A stretch of DNA of 64,000 nt from Albophoma yamanashiensis (GCA_001600555.1 BCKH01000005.1:1612001-1676000); one strand, 5' to 3'; positions 12,484 through 23,643 are shown, counted from the stretch's first letter. The notes: generated by a model from the sequence alone, not told the origin. Program-made: numbers and translations.

Positions 12484-14998
12484 GGCTTTCTGTTTTGTTT
12501 CGTGTAATAATCACACCGACTTTACTGTGATGGATACAGAGATCATGCAACAGGTAGGAAGTAGCTTTGATGTTGCTTAACAAGCTCAAAAAGTCCATTC
12601 TGAGGATTTTGCCGCTTATAATTCTCCACCAGGAAATATTCGCTTAATACTGACCTCGACACATGAAAAACTTCCACCAGTCCTGGTCATGTGGAATTGC
12701 AGGCTAATCCCTGCTGTTAATCGAAGTCAAATGTTACATTGTCCATAATATGTAGAAATATCCACGATAGTGTGCTGCATCATTACTCTCAAAGAAATGT
12801 ACAACGACCCTGTCTTCAGCTGTTCCGTACCCTGTCTCACTGGCGCAGACACAGCCGCCAGAACATGGGCACTTTCGGAACCTTTGAAATGGCGTGAGGT
12901 TTATTGTCAAAGTGGGCGAAAGGATTCTCACGACTAATTCGTTACGTGGCTTCTTCTGAGTAGACTTCTAGAGCATCACTTCATTGTATTATTCATAGTC
13001 TCAACATAACAATGTGGGGTTACAGATGTATCTAATGTGGGTTGGGGATCTGGACTCCTCGTTCACTCAGGAGCGGCCCCCCGTTACCGGTACATACTCT
13101 GAACTCATATGTTTGTCGTCCACCAATTGGTGCGCTTACATGTGGCTACGAGGTTGAGGCTTGGGTGATCATACTGGGGTAGTCTCCACCAGCATGTGTC
13201 ATGTTATTTTTGCCAAGACCCCATTTTGCCGAGGGCTGAAGAACTGCCACGGGCTGGACATAACTGTGGATCGGTTAAAATAGCTTAGAATTGCTCAGAT
13301 ATTGGCGGTTCCCACGGACTTGCAAGGGTCGGCCTTCACGATGTACACTCAGACCTCAACGATCTGGGCAAGTTGACGTAGTGGACACCCGGGACATATT
13401 CCGTTCTTAGGCTTCGGCTCGCCAGGTAGATCCTTCGGGAACTGCCGGATGCTTGGCGATCCTACGACCAACTACTAGCTTGGTCTTTTGCTTGCGTACG
13501 CTCGGACCAGTCGTGGCGAGTCCCTTCACGTTGCGTGCATCACATCCCCGCTGGTTCCACCACGAACTGCCTGATGTAACTATGCCGATGGATGATGGCA
13601 ATGTGCTTGTAAACTCAATAATCCCGCGCCTGGATAGACTTGGCCAGCAAAGACTTACCGCCTCCAAAATTTTGGTCCATCAAGGTTCCGGTCGAGCGGG
13701 AAACACGATGAACCGTGCGCAAAACTCGCAAAAATGCCTGAAAGTGGCGATGTACGAGTGCTGTGTATTAATGACACGTGGCGTTGCAGGATGCGTACAC
13801 CATGACCTACCTGTTGGCTACATCATTCTTCCACTGAGATGGCGAAGTCGGCTCAGTGTGAAAGATCACACGTACCCATATAACGTCATGCGCGACTTTA
13901 CGCCTGGTAGTCTGAAGTTGACTATCGCGCACTAAATTCCGAAGTCCCTAGTGGGCATTGACCCGGGTACGGCTGACAAATGTTTGTTGATACGTCCTTA
14001 TTGAGCTAGCTCGAAGCCTGTTGATGAACGAATCTTGCTATGGCATGGTTGACGCCTGTTTAGACTGGAAATCTCGGCTGCTTAATTCTTCCCAACCCCG
14101 ACTGCCGGCACATTGCCGTCTTCTCTTGCCTTTGGTTTTGCGTAGAGGCAAAGCAGCAAATGTTTACCATACTGGTGGCGTGCCACTCTGCGCCATCCAC
14201 TGCGACTCCGGGGTGAGTACGAATAAAACAAGTACGCTCGATTTGAATTTACATACTACGTAGCATGGAGTAGTTCGTCGTTGGGTTGTTGGCAGGGACA
14301 TGGGGGCATCCCCAGCGGACGTGCCCTTGCCGCCGGATGTTGCTGCCCATTAGCTCAGAACATCCCTGCCACAGCAACGTACGAGTACGAGTACTAGTAC
14401 TTACTGTCAAGGTCTATTCCTTGTTCCTTCCATGCACCCGTATACTCTGGGGGTGTAATCCTGTTAATGGAGCCTTTACGAGGACGCGCACTGCCTGTGG
14501 AGATTTCACAGGGCACATGTACGAGCATGGCGTTGACCATGGTTTGATGTGACTGGGATCAAGGTTCCACCGACCCAATTTTTGCCAAGATCCCTGAAGA
14601 GTGGCGCAGAGCTAGGGTCGGCACATCCCGAGGATTAGCGTTCAAACCCTCCGGAGAGGGAGGTTTAGAAGTACCTATACTCAAAAGGAGCGTGTTGACA
14701 CGCCCTTCACACTTGTAGGATGACGAGACATGCACATGCCCCAACCCTGATATCGATGCGATTGGGTACGAGAGCTCGTCTTGCGCCATTGCCTACGTTG
14801 AGAAGCAAATGCTCTTCAATTTGCCAAGGCTCTACGGGTAATGGTGGTCCCGAACAAGCAGTGAAGTAGACCGTGTTCGAGCGCGTATATTTTTGATCAG
14901 GCCAGTTGCTCAGACTTGTAACTCAAGTACAATCACCGTATTCTAAGTCATTTTTACCGTCATAATCTCCAAACTTGCTCTACATACGCATCGACACG
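12484..14998. other. 2.5-kb intergenic stretch inside the cluster
   Basis: No conserved domain is recognised. The longest frame (13453-13935, plus, 160 codons) has no family signature and no splice partners. TACTACGTAG lies at 14254-14263, a GAGTAC-rich palindromic patch near 14378-14401, and a TATA-like stretch near 14886 about 110 nt before the cyclase start. The space is large enough for a lost gene, but no decayed homologue could be shown. Confidence 0.4.
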
Positions 14999-15793
14999 AT
15001 GAACTCGGCCGACGTGTCCCTGGCACCCCCTGAGTACCATGATGTAGCCTGGATTGCCGACGCCTGCAAGCTACTTATGGGAGTTGGTTGGACAACCAAC
15101 TATATTGGCATGATCTTCAAGTCTCTCCAAGATCAGACATACGGCATGGCTTTGATGCCGCTATGCTGCAATTTTGCTTGGGAATTGACCTATGCTCTGA
15201 TCTATCCGTTCGGTAGCAATCTGGAGATGTGGGTTCATTACGTTGGACTGATGCTTAATTGCGGCGTCATGTACACTGCCATCAGAAATGCCCCGAGGGA
15301 GTGGGTGCACGCGCCGTTGGTGAAGCGCAACCTCCCCTTGATCTTCACTGTCTGCGTCGCGGGATGGACTTCCGGGCATCTAGCCTTGGCAAAACAAATC
15401 GGTCCTTCTTTAGGGCAAGCACTTAGTGCATACGCTTGCCAGCTCCTCCTGAGCGTTGGGGGCTTATGTCAGTTGATTAGCCGAGGACATTCCCGTGGAG
15501 CATCATATTTTCTATGGTATGATTAACCAAACCCGTCACCATCGGTATAATGCTTCACTCTGGGTGCTAAAGACTTTTCTAGGTTCTCTAGGTTCTTTGG
15601 ATCTCTTATTCTCGTTCCTCAGGATATTTTGCGATACAAATATTGGAGAAAGGACCACGAATACATGGCTTCACCTTTGTACATTTGGTTTGTTGCCATC
15701 TTCTTAATATTGGACGGCTCTTATGGCATTTGCTTGTGGTACGTTCGACGTTTCGAGCGAGAAAATGCTGCAACCGCGAAATTAAAGCTGTAA
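14999..15793 (+). CDS. integral-membrane terpene cyclase (Pyr4/PaxB/SubB-like)
   Basis: Predicted 242-aa, seven-helix cyclase that would protonate the epoxidised geranylgeranyl-pyrone and close the decalin. Two exons: 14999-15516 and 15583-15793. The intron 15517-15582 has donor GTATGA, branch GCTAA and acceptor TAG, in phase 2. Splicing restores a Trp codon and the conserved run LWFSRFFGSL, then RYKYW and the last helix with ILDGSYG. The two acidic residues essential in this family are present: Glu62 in NFAWELTY and Asp217 in ILDGSYG, compared with E63/D218 of Pyr4. The length is exactly that of the family. The ATG at 14999 is preferred over one 24 nt upstream because MNSADVS fits the usual short cytosolic leader. 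It is convergent with the FMO gene. Confidence 0.94.
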
Positions 15794-16043
15794 ATCAGCA
15801 ACAGCTACACTCTCTGTTGGAGTAATGTAGTTTGAATAATACAGTAATAACAAGAATCCCACAGAATAGCCAGTAAAGCTTGTTCATGGTGTCTTCAAAA
15901 TATATAGCGAAACTAAGTTGTTCCTCAAAAGCACAGAAGCAAAAGAATGCTATAACGCTTTTCTATGGGTTGGCTAGTTTCATGATGAGACAACAGAAAT
16001 GCCCAAGATTAGATTTCAAGCCGCAGATTCTTTTCTAGTCAGA

Positions 16044-17622
16044 CTACCTGTACATGAACTCCATTCCCAGCGCAGTTAGCAATAACAAGACTTGACATAG
16101 CACCGCCCAAGGCCGGGTCTTGTTCATTGTGCTTCCATACTTTCTCCAACCTGGATAGCGAGATCGTGGCAAAGGAAGAAAGTTCAGCACAGCAGCATCC
16201 GCGATCATCTTGAAGGGACGTCCCTCAAAAAAATCTCCCAAATACGGCATTATGTATCTTCCTATTATCTTGCGAATTAGTCCGTCTCTCGCGTGTACTC
16301 GTGCTATCAGCGCTGACATGCTGCAGATGTGTGACACTCTCGGAAGGTGAATCCGGTTAAAGTCGCGCAACAAAGCATCCAGCTCCTCAGTTGTTGAATT
16401 TCTATGCCCTTTTGCTTTCAAGAAGTCATGCAGGAGGTTAGATAAAACGGCTACATCTTCAATAGCACAATTTGCGCCTTGCCCGAGGTTGATAGTCATC
16501 TATTAGACAATTTCTGATCAGCTTCCGGCTATGAGCTTCAATAGGCGCTAGAAGGCGCCGTACCTTGTGCATACTGTCCCCGATACAGACCAATCGACCG
16601 GAGGACCAAGTCTGGAAATAATTTTCTTCTAGCGCAACCATGTTGGCTACCTCTCGCTTTTCCCATATGTCCTCAAACCGGATGTCCCTGTCAATTAGGA
16701 CGTCTGCCAGCTCCAAGCAATACGCCGCAGTGTGCTCTGGTGTAAACCGAGGGGCTTTGCCGTAGTCATATTTCCGCTCGAGCTTTTGTACCAAGAACCA
16801 GAAGACAAGTCCGCCCCTGGACGGGATCACAGCCAAAGTCTTCCCATTGTCGATGTGCATGACTTGCTCTCCCATCTTGAGCTTAGGAATGCCTTTAGAA
16901 ATTCCAAAGGCACAGGAGTATTCAGCCGACAGGCCTACATTGTGTCCTCAGTCTGGCTGCCTGCAAATAAATTGAATATGACGTACTGTTTTTCTCGCCT
17001 GTCGTCTTGCCATTTGATGTTGATGATCCGGACATACGCCACATTTCGCTCCGACAACGACTGTGCACCCCGTCAGCCCCGACGACGAGATCACAGTCGT
17101 ACACCTCTCCGTCGGTGGTTCGGACTCGAATGCCATCTTTTCCTTCATCTCTGTAATGTTCAATGTCGGACACCTCTTTGTGGACCCGTACTTGTCCTTC
17201 GTCAGGAAGGGCATTATACAGAATCTCGAGCAGCTTTCGCCGTTCCAAGAAAGCGATAGGGTATCCAAAACTGTGATCGGTGTCAGTGCTGAGCCGTAGC
17301 AGTACGATTCTTTAAAAACTCAAACGAACTTATCGAGCATTTTTTGGGGGTATGAACTAGTGAAGTGGAAGCCATCAGGGAAATAGATTTGAGAAACCCC
17401 GAGAGGCGCTGTGGACTGCTCGATAGCATCGTAAAGGCCAAGTTGCTCTAGAATCCTTGCTCCATTTGGCAGGATCCCAATAGATGCTCCCTCCTGAGGC
17501 GCAACCTCTGCTCGCCTCTCTAAGATCGTGTAGTCAACCCCAATTTTTTGCAGACTATGTGCCAGTGTAAGGCCTGTGACAGACCCTCCCACTATAACGA
17601 CCTTGAATCGTCCGGAAGACAT
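16044..17622 (-). CDS. FAD-dependent monooxygenase (PaxM/SubE-like epoxidase)
   Basis: Predicted 467-aa flavoprotein that would epoxidise the terminal alkene of the prenyl chain before cyclisation. Four exons: 17330-17622, 16987-17270, 16564-16934 and 16044-16499. Introns of 59, 52 and 64 nt all keep phase, with donors GTTCGT, GTACGT and GTACGG. Visible are the N-terminal FAD fingerprint VVIVGGSVTG (residues 8-17), an ERR motif after the second strand, the DG motif in DLVVGADGVHSR, the GD motif in GDSMHKMTINLGQGANCAIED, and a C-terminal hydrophobic anchor near the end. These are the marks of meroterpenoid epoxidases such as PaxM. A TATA-like box lies 106 nt upstream. Confidence 0.93.
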
Positions 17623-17727
17623 ACTCCACCTAATGGACAGGACAAACGGGAGGGAATTAAAACAGTTAAAAATGCGAGTGATACAAATTTGTTGCGAAAC
17701 CCAATGACTCTATCCCGAATTCTGTCA

Positions 17728-17735
17728 TATAAATA
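17728..17735 (-). promoter_or_regulatory. probable TATA box of the FMO gene
   Basis: TATTTATA on the minus strand, about 106 nt upstream of the FMO ATG. Assigned by sequence and spacing only. Confidence 0.4.
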
Positions 17736-18600
17736 GCTGACCTCTAGTATGCCAGGTATTGGAGCTTCTATATTGTTGGTAGGTTGTAAGAATTTCTCAC
17801 GACCGTGCCTTGGTAATCTTCCTATGATCGTGCCATAATTCCAAAAAGGCGGCCCTTGAAATTCACGTTAGTGATCCTATTCGGTCAAAGTCCCTCAGGC
17901 GGATTCCATGTGTCATGCAAGCATACCCTGACTCGTTTCATTAATCCTTGGGCGTAAAAAGTTCCATTCCGTGGCAACCAAAGCGTGGCATCGATGCAAC
18001 GGTACAAAACGTTCCGCAGCGACAGTGTAGGATACGTATCTGTACTTTGCCTACCCCCCGAAAACTCTATTTTCCACCTACAGTGACCTTTTGTCCATAA
18101 ATGAATTTGGACGGCCGGGGTTTGTCCTTGCTCAACCTTACTCGTAGGCCCACACCAGAGTCTCCACCTTCAATCCTAGGACTCGTATCACTACTACGAA
18201 CTGCTTCATGACCATCAGCAATAGACATGTATTATTCATATCAGACGTCCATACACATACATGAAGGTCCCGCAGGGGTCTGGCCCTGCTGAGCAGAGAG
18301 AGAGGTGCACGAATGATCGTCAAAATCCCCCTACTGGTATGTTCTCTTTCTTGCGGAGCAGTGACAAGAAGAAGGCTTGTGACAACAAGCGGTCAGCAGA
18401 CATGCCTGCACCCAGTCGCATCACAACGCACTACCCAGTGCACCGTTGGGTGCGCCCTCATTTGTCCAAGTCGATCGCTTTCATGCACTAGCGGATGCTG
18501 GTAGCTGCACAGTGTGTCAATGGGCTAGCCGGCTGCACAGCCTCACACCTGCACAATCGCGTTTTTGAGTACGAGTTACACATCATAAACATGCCGGTGA
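17736..18600. other. intergenic upstream of FMO
   Basis: Nothing recognisable. A methyltransferase relic begins at the right edge, and its missing N-terminal two thirds may once have filled this space. No SAM-binding motif could be read here in any frame. Confidence 0.4.
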
Positions 18601-18903
18601 TATGAAATTCTGAAACACGAACGCACCAAACTGCATTTTCGGTGCTGAAGAATATAGTATCTACCATGAACGAGGAATCGCGTCTAATCATCGACGACAT
18701 CGTTGTTCCCGACCAGGGGGCATGCAGAGAAGCCTGTCAATTGTGACTTCATCATGATGGCGTCTATTGCAGGAAAAAAGAGAACACAAGCACAATGGCA
18801 CAAGCTCCTCGATGCTGCAGGGTTCAAAATTCTTGCTATTCACGCGTATTCCTGGCCACTTCAGGACTCATTGATAATTGCGTCTCCGATTCCGCCCCAG
18901 TAG
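18601..18903 (+). pseudogene. decayed C-terminus of an O-methyltransferase (PF00891-like)
   Basis: In one frame the DNA from about 18640 reads VLKNIVSTMNEESRL, then IIDDIVVPDQG, then a TGA at about 18747. One base later, in the next frame, it continues DFIMMASIAGKKRTQAQW, then HKLLDAAGFKILAIHAYSW, and stops at TAG 18901-18903. This is the usual C-terminal order of fungal COMT-like O-methyltransferases (strand-helix after the catalytic His, then RT..QW..LL...GFKI). The frameshift and the absence of any upstream SAM-binding region or catalytic HDWPD-type motif show a broken remnant. It lies between the FMO and the acyltransferase, so a methylation step has probably been lost from the cluster. 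An unrecognised intron at the frame change is less likely. Confidence 0.7.
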
Positions 18904-18985
18904 CGATTTCTGATTTGTGGGTTCGATCAGTGGAAGACTCAATTTCACGATGCATTCGTAGCTTGCTAATAAATATCAATTCAAT

Positions 18986-20455
18986 TCACAGAGTTTGCAG
19001 CTGCGGGTCGGAGAACAGTAGCTTTTCGATACGACCCATTGTCTTTTTTGGAGCAGAAAAATCGCACCAGTACCCGCCATCGGCCTTGCACATGATGTGA
19101 GCTACGTATCTTGTAGGTGCACATGTACTGCGCTCACGGGACTGCCCAACGACAACTGGCGTTACCTTTGGGTGCGCATTTAACATGGAAGCTCCCCCTA
19201 GTTCAGATATAGCCGGCCCAAAGTCAAGTTCGCGCCAGGCGCTACACCAGTTGCTCACCGAATAGCTAAACTCAAACGGCTCGCCAAAGTATGGAATTCC
19301 CCTTCGGCGGCTGAGTTCCCTGGTGACGGCCAAGTCGCGTTCGATGCTTTCCAACTTGGCTCCTTCGCGCACTGCGAGACAGTGGGCGTAGGCTAGTTCG
19401 GAGAGAGAGGTGTTGCACGGCTTGCGGGTGATGGCAAAAGTAATACAGTTGTGAAGATACGGCACGCCGGCAGGAAGTGCAGGATGGCGTCCACGGCCGT
19501 TGATAGCTGACATCAGAGTCAATACTCTGGCAGAACTGCGACCAAGGTGGGCAAGCCTGCAGAGCATGGCGGTGATGATATCGCCATTGGTCAACATGGG
19601 AATATCTTCACCATATTTTGATCTCAGGCTATCGCCGTGTGATTTCCGCAAGTTTTCAACAAGAGTAATGGGTAAGAATAGCGTTCGCCGGATTTCCTTG
19701 GGGTTCATTATCAGGTCAGGGATGAACGTGATCAATGTCAACACGCATTCCGTCTTTGATAGTATACGAAATCGGTTTTTTCTTCCCAACTCTTTCAAAG
19801 GCATGTCATCAAGTCCAGGTCCATCAAATGAGCCGGGACCGGGGTCAAGAAACGCGGCAGGCCTCTGGCCATCAACAAGTTGAAGCCATGCTTTGACGAT
19901 GCTTCCGTAGCCCATTTGGTCAGAAACCGCGTGTGGCAAGCTTAATGCCACAACCGTGGCATTTGCATACTTGGTGATGTGAACCAGGAGAAGGGGCGTA
20001 TTTGAGTTCTCGAATTTTCGCTCCAATGGCCAGTTTGCCGGGATCCATCTAAGCTCCATATCTGGGACAGAGGCCGGTCCAAAAAGTGCGGCTCCATCGG
20101 ACTGTGAGGTCTTCGTTGGTAGCAATTTAGTTGATTCGAGTGTTGCTTCGGACACCTTGCACGACCATTGGAATAATTCATAGTCATCCGCGAATGTTTT
20201 AGGCAAATGATATGCCAAGTGTGCTCTGCTTCCGTGGTTGTTTTTGAGACGGGCGCCAAGAATAGGTAGATGATGCCGAATCAGCTGTTCAAGGGAGTCT
20301 CGCAATGCAATGTCGTTCAACGACTCCTGCACGATGAAGAAAAGCTTGGAGCGGATGTTGTCGACAGGCCGCCATTCGTCCTTTGCCTCTAAAGGAATTA
20401 TTCTAGCATCGTCGTTCGCTGGGGCACGCGAGGCGGCAGGTTTTTCCGTCAGCAT
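18986..20455 (-). CDS. BAHD/trichothecene acetyltransferase-like O-acyltransferase
   Basis: Predicted 489-aa, single-exon, acyl-CoA-dependent transferase. It would acylate a hydroxyl of the diterpenoid pyrone, most simply the C3-OH left by epoxide opening. The catalytic HxxxD motif is HAVSD at residues 175-179, and DFG (411-413) matches the structural DFGWG motif of BAHD enzymes. The first ATG in frame is at 20455. The frame stays open to 20497 but only with a TTG there, so the shorter start is used. No secretion signal is seen. The gene is on the same strand as most of the cluster. Acetyl versus another acyl donor cannot be told from sequence. Confidence 0.85.
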   Translation of the reverse strand: MLTEKPAASRAPANDDARIIPLEAKDEWRPVDNIRSKLFFIVQESLNDIALRDSLEQLIRHHLPILGARLKNNHGSRAHLAYHLPKTFADDYELFQWSCKVSEATLESTKLLPTKTSQSDGAALFGPASVPDMELRWIPANWPLERKFENSNTPLLLVHITKYANATVVALSLPHAVSDQMGYGSIVKAWLQLVDGQRPAAFLDPGPGSFDGPGLDDMPLKELGRKNRFRILSKTECVLTLITFIPDLIMNPKEIRRTLFLPITLVENLRKSHGDSLRSKYGEDIPMLTNGDIITAMLCRLAHLGRSSARVLTLMSAINGRGRHPALPAGVPYLHNCITFAITRKPCNTSLSELAYAHCLAVREGAKLESIERDLAVTRELSRRRGIPYFGEPFEFSYSVSNWCSAWRELDFGPAISELGGASMLNAHPKVTPVVVGQSRERSTCAPTRYVAHIMCKADGGYWCDFSAPKKTMGRIEKLLFSDPQLQTL

Positions 20456-22284
20456 ATCCGTTTCGCCGCGCTTCAAGAGGAGCGTTGTTGGTAGCAAAAC
20501 TAAATCGAAATGCGAATGGGTACCGTCGAGCTTTTGTCATAAATGCATGGACCCAGTAGTGCGACGGAGACAACACGAGCCAAACGCAGGCTGAACTGGA
20601 TGAGACACCCAGCATACGTGCATCTCGTAACATGCACGACCCGATTTATTATACAGGAACACATCGTTACCGCAATATTACGTTGGCGGCCCTGACAGGG
20701 GTGGGAGAGTAAGGACGCAGGCGCAAGGATTGCCAAATTTAGCCAGGGGGTGTGCGTGTAAGGAAGAATCTGGGTTCCACGGCTACCGTAGTACTACGTA
20801 GCGAAGGCAATAGGCAATTTCCCACATAAAATTATCGGGGAGATCCGAGCCCATCTAAGGCTTGTGGGCACATGTATCTGTTTGTCAAGTCTGGATACGA
20901 GTAGCCCATTCAGCTCCCCGGTCCGTGTCATCGTCGTCAACACACTTTCGATCGAGGCGGTGCTGGACAGGGTCTTCCAACTTTTATTGGGAATGGGTCT
21001 CTTAACATGCCGTGGATGAATTTGTCGACGATACTGGTACATTGCAAAGTGAATTATACTTCAGAGCTCACCGCGCAGTTCATCAGTAAGTTTTGATTCC
21101 CAGTAACACGCCGGGTAGGGGCATGTATATGTAGCATTGGATCAGGCCTCGAGTTTGTACTTTTGAATTACAAGCGAGGGACAGGTTGAATATCCCGCCA
21201 TGTACCTATTGTTTCCTTCTGGGACCTAAAATCATAGCTGAAACTAGTACGTGATATATACTGTCATCAGATATCTCACAAATCGCACAATGGCGTACCT
21301 CCAAGATACTAGGTACCGAGCCAAGCACGATTGCATCTTGTTAAAACGGTTAAGTGCCATCTTCGTTTGAAAGAGCCCACAGTTCTTCGATCAATGCACC
21401 GTTATCAGAATACGGAAGAGGGCCAACTAATCTCCAGAGAGCAGAAAAGAATTTAATGTAATAGGCTGGGGTTGTAGAGAACTATGTGCTCTATGATGCG
21501 GCTGTAGAGGAGACGTAATTGCCATCGCCCATTTGACAGGAGTGCCGGATTCTTACCAGGTGGGCAGATTTTGTCGAATTTCGTTGGTATTCCTCACCGC
21601 ATCGTGACCGTCGCAACGGCTCTGAACCCTACCCAAGAAAACATTACAAAAAGCCCAACAATAAAAATATAAAAGCCATGGAGTCTAAGACAATAAAAAC
21701 TGTCGCCAGATGTGAACTGTTACCTGCCTTCAGAACAAACTAAGTACATATATGCACAAAACTTCCATCCTCCAAGCAGCCACTTTAGGCTTGAGGCGAC
21801 AGGAGTGCCAGGTACTGCGCTGTTACAAGTTGCTGTCAAAATGTCTTCATCGAATCATAATGCTTCGTAGCTTCCACTCGCCATAAACTTCTACCACTCA
21901 ATAGCATCAAGGCAGGGATACACTGCTAGGGGTTGATCTTATCAGATTCTTAGATAATGATATTCCTGGTGTCCATTTGGGGGCGATATCGGCAACCGAG
22001 AGTGTGAACGGGGTCCGGAGACCCATAGCGAGGGAGCCGTTCCCACATATGACCTTTCGGACGTGGCTCATTAATTTATTCCGCCTGACAATAGTGGGTG
22101 GGATAAGTTAATATTCTGTGTCATTAATCGACAACGAACCAACCAGAAACGGGTGCGGAGGTTCGAATGAGTCAACCGTGTCTTCGTGGCGCCCTCCCAC
22201 CCACTGTCATTTAATGCCGTATCCGGCACTTCCCCGCAATCGAACCACCAACTTCTATGGAGGCAGCCTCGTCGAGAGGCAAGT
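20456..22284. other. 1.8-kb intergenic stretch at cluster edge
   Basis: No coding signal is seen. A minus-strand TATAATAAAT-like element lies near 20644-20654, about 190 nt upstream of the acyltransferase start. TACTACGTAG lies at 20792-20801. Confidence 0.4.
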
Positions 22285-22293
22285 TATTTTATA
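22285..22293 (+). promoter_or_regulatory. possible TATA element of the methyltransferase gene
   Basis: TATTTTATA, about 70 nt upstream of the ATG at 22363. Assigned by position only. Confidence 0.3.
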
Positions 22294-22362
22294 CAGGAAC
22301 TGCACGCGGCAACTCTGCAAACCACTCACCAACATCTTGTCTACCAATTGAACATATACGTT

Positions 22363-23154
22363 ATGTCTGCAGCCGAGCTTCAAGGTGCCGCCGTGGCACC
22401 TCCAGAAAATGTCATGGCTGGTGTGCCGGAGAACATTTTAAAATTGCTGGACAGGCTACATGCAGCATCGTCGGAACAGGAATCCGCAATTAGGCAAGAC
22501 GACTTCAAAGATCGCACCGCGGCGGAGGTGTTCCGAGACAAGTTCATCGCTCTCGACCAGGACAAGTCGCAATACGTATACGCCCTTTGCCGTGCTATTA
22601 ATGCCCGCACCATAGTCGAGGCTGGTACATCATATGGCGTCAGCACCATCTATCTGGCTCTAGCTGCCATTGCAAATGCTGAATCTGGTCGTGGAACCCG
22701 GCCGGTAAGAGTCATTGCTACAGAGCATGAACCGGTCAAAGCCGCGCAAGCTCGTGAACACTGGCGCGAGTGCGGAGATGCTGTAACCAGCGTCATTGAC
22801 CTCCGCGAAGGCGATTTGCTCCAGACTCTCAAGGAAGATCTTCAAGATGTGGACCTTTTGCTTCTGGATAGTAAGTTCTCTTTGCTTTCTCGAGTGTATA
22901 TGCCGATATGCTAGTGATGAATCCCATGACGCTAACTTACGCATCCAGTCTGGACGCCAATGGCCCTGCCAACGTTGAAGATAGTGCAGCCTAAAATGAG
23001 GCACGGATCTGTTGTTATCACTGACAATACCATCGGTTCTGCCAAAGGTTATAAAGATCTGTTGGAATACCTTCGCGCCCCCAGCAGCAACTTTATCAAC
23101 ATAACGCTGCCGTACAACAAGGGACTGGAGATGAGCATCTACCTTCCACATTGA
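22363..23154 (+). CDS. SAM-dependent O-methyltransferase (CCoAOMT-like)
   Basis: Predicted 237-aa class I methyltransferase. Exons are 22363-22870 and 22949-23154. The intron 22871-22948 (donor GTAAGT, branch GCTAAC, acceptor CAG) restores LLLLDIWTPMALPTLK. The SAM-binding region reads TIVEAGTSYGVSTIYLALA, followed by VIATEHEPVKAAQAREHW and DLREGDLL, then a metal/active-site type LLLLD. The tail MSIYLPH resembles fungal O-methyltransferases of this family. The longer open frame starting at 22186 lacks the family motifs upstream and is not used. It lies 1.9 kb beyond the acyltransferase and could be the cluster's tailoring methyltransferase (for example on the pyrone hydroxyl) or an unrelated neighbour. 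Confidence 0.87.
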
Positions 23155-23643
23155 ATACCTTCTATGACGCGTTGTCTCCAGAAAGAGAAGGTACATTCAT
23201 GCGTAGGCTTACATGTATATGCATTTCTGCAGTTGCAAAGCATTTCCACGGTGCGAAGCGTGCGATGAACCGAGACCTGGCCCGAGCACATCATAGAACT
23301 CGGCACCATGTGAACATCTTCGGCCATGTTCAGGAATGTAACTTTCTCTGACCCAAATTGTTCGTGGCAATCATCATGAAATACTATTTGAGGAGTCAAG
23401 CATGGGCTTCTGTAACATGATATCTCCGTTGCTAGTTGCCACCGTTATGTATGCAGAATCGAGTTGGAGTCAGCGTGAAGTTGCGTCGATTTGCGCAAAT
23501 AAACTGAATTGGTCGCGTAAGGGCTTCTCGTTCCTCCACAAAGAAGATATGTTGTAAAGGATGCACAAACAATGACGGCCTGCCACGCCAAGATGCTCGC
23601 GGCAGAATAACTATGTACATGAAAGCTTCTTGCTATGAAGTGC
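23155..23643. other. convergent intergenic region
   Basis: The 3' ends of the methyltransferase and the subtilisin gene face each other here. No further gene is seen. Confidence 0.5.

Noticed and set aside
13453..13935. 160-codon plus-strand frame with a stretch (HHDLPVGYIILP) faintly like the P450 segment before the heme region, preceded by ECCVLM
   Set aside because: No ExxR, no heme-binding Cys motif and no partner frames. The resemblance is too weak to call a P450 relic.
20456..20497. Longer acyltransferase start, 14 codons upstream
   Set aside because: The upstream first codon is TTG, not ATG. The ATG at 20455 is the first standard start.
22186..22362. N-terminal extension of the methyltransferase open frame
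   Set aside because: The upstream residues are not methyltransferase-like, and a TATA-like element lies inside the extension.
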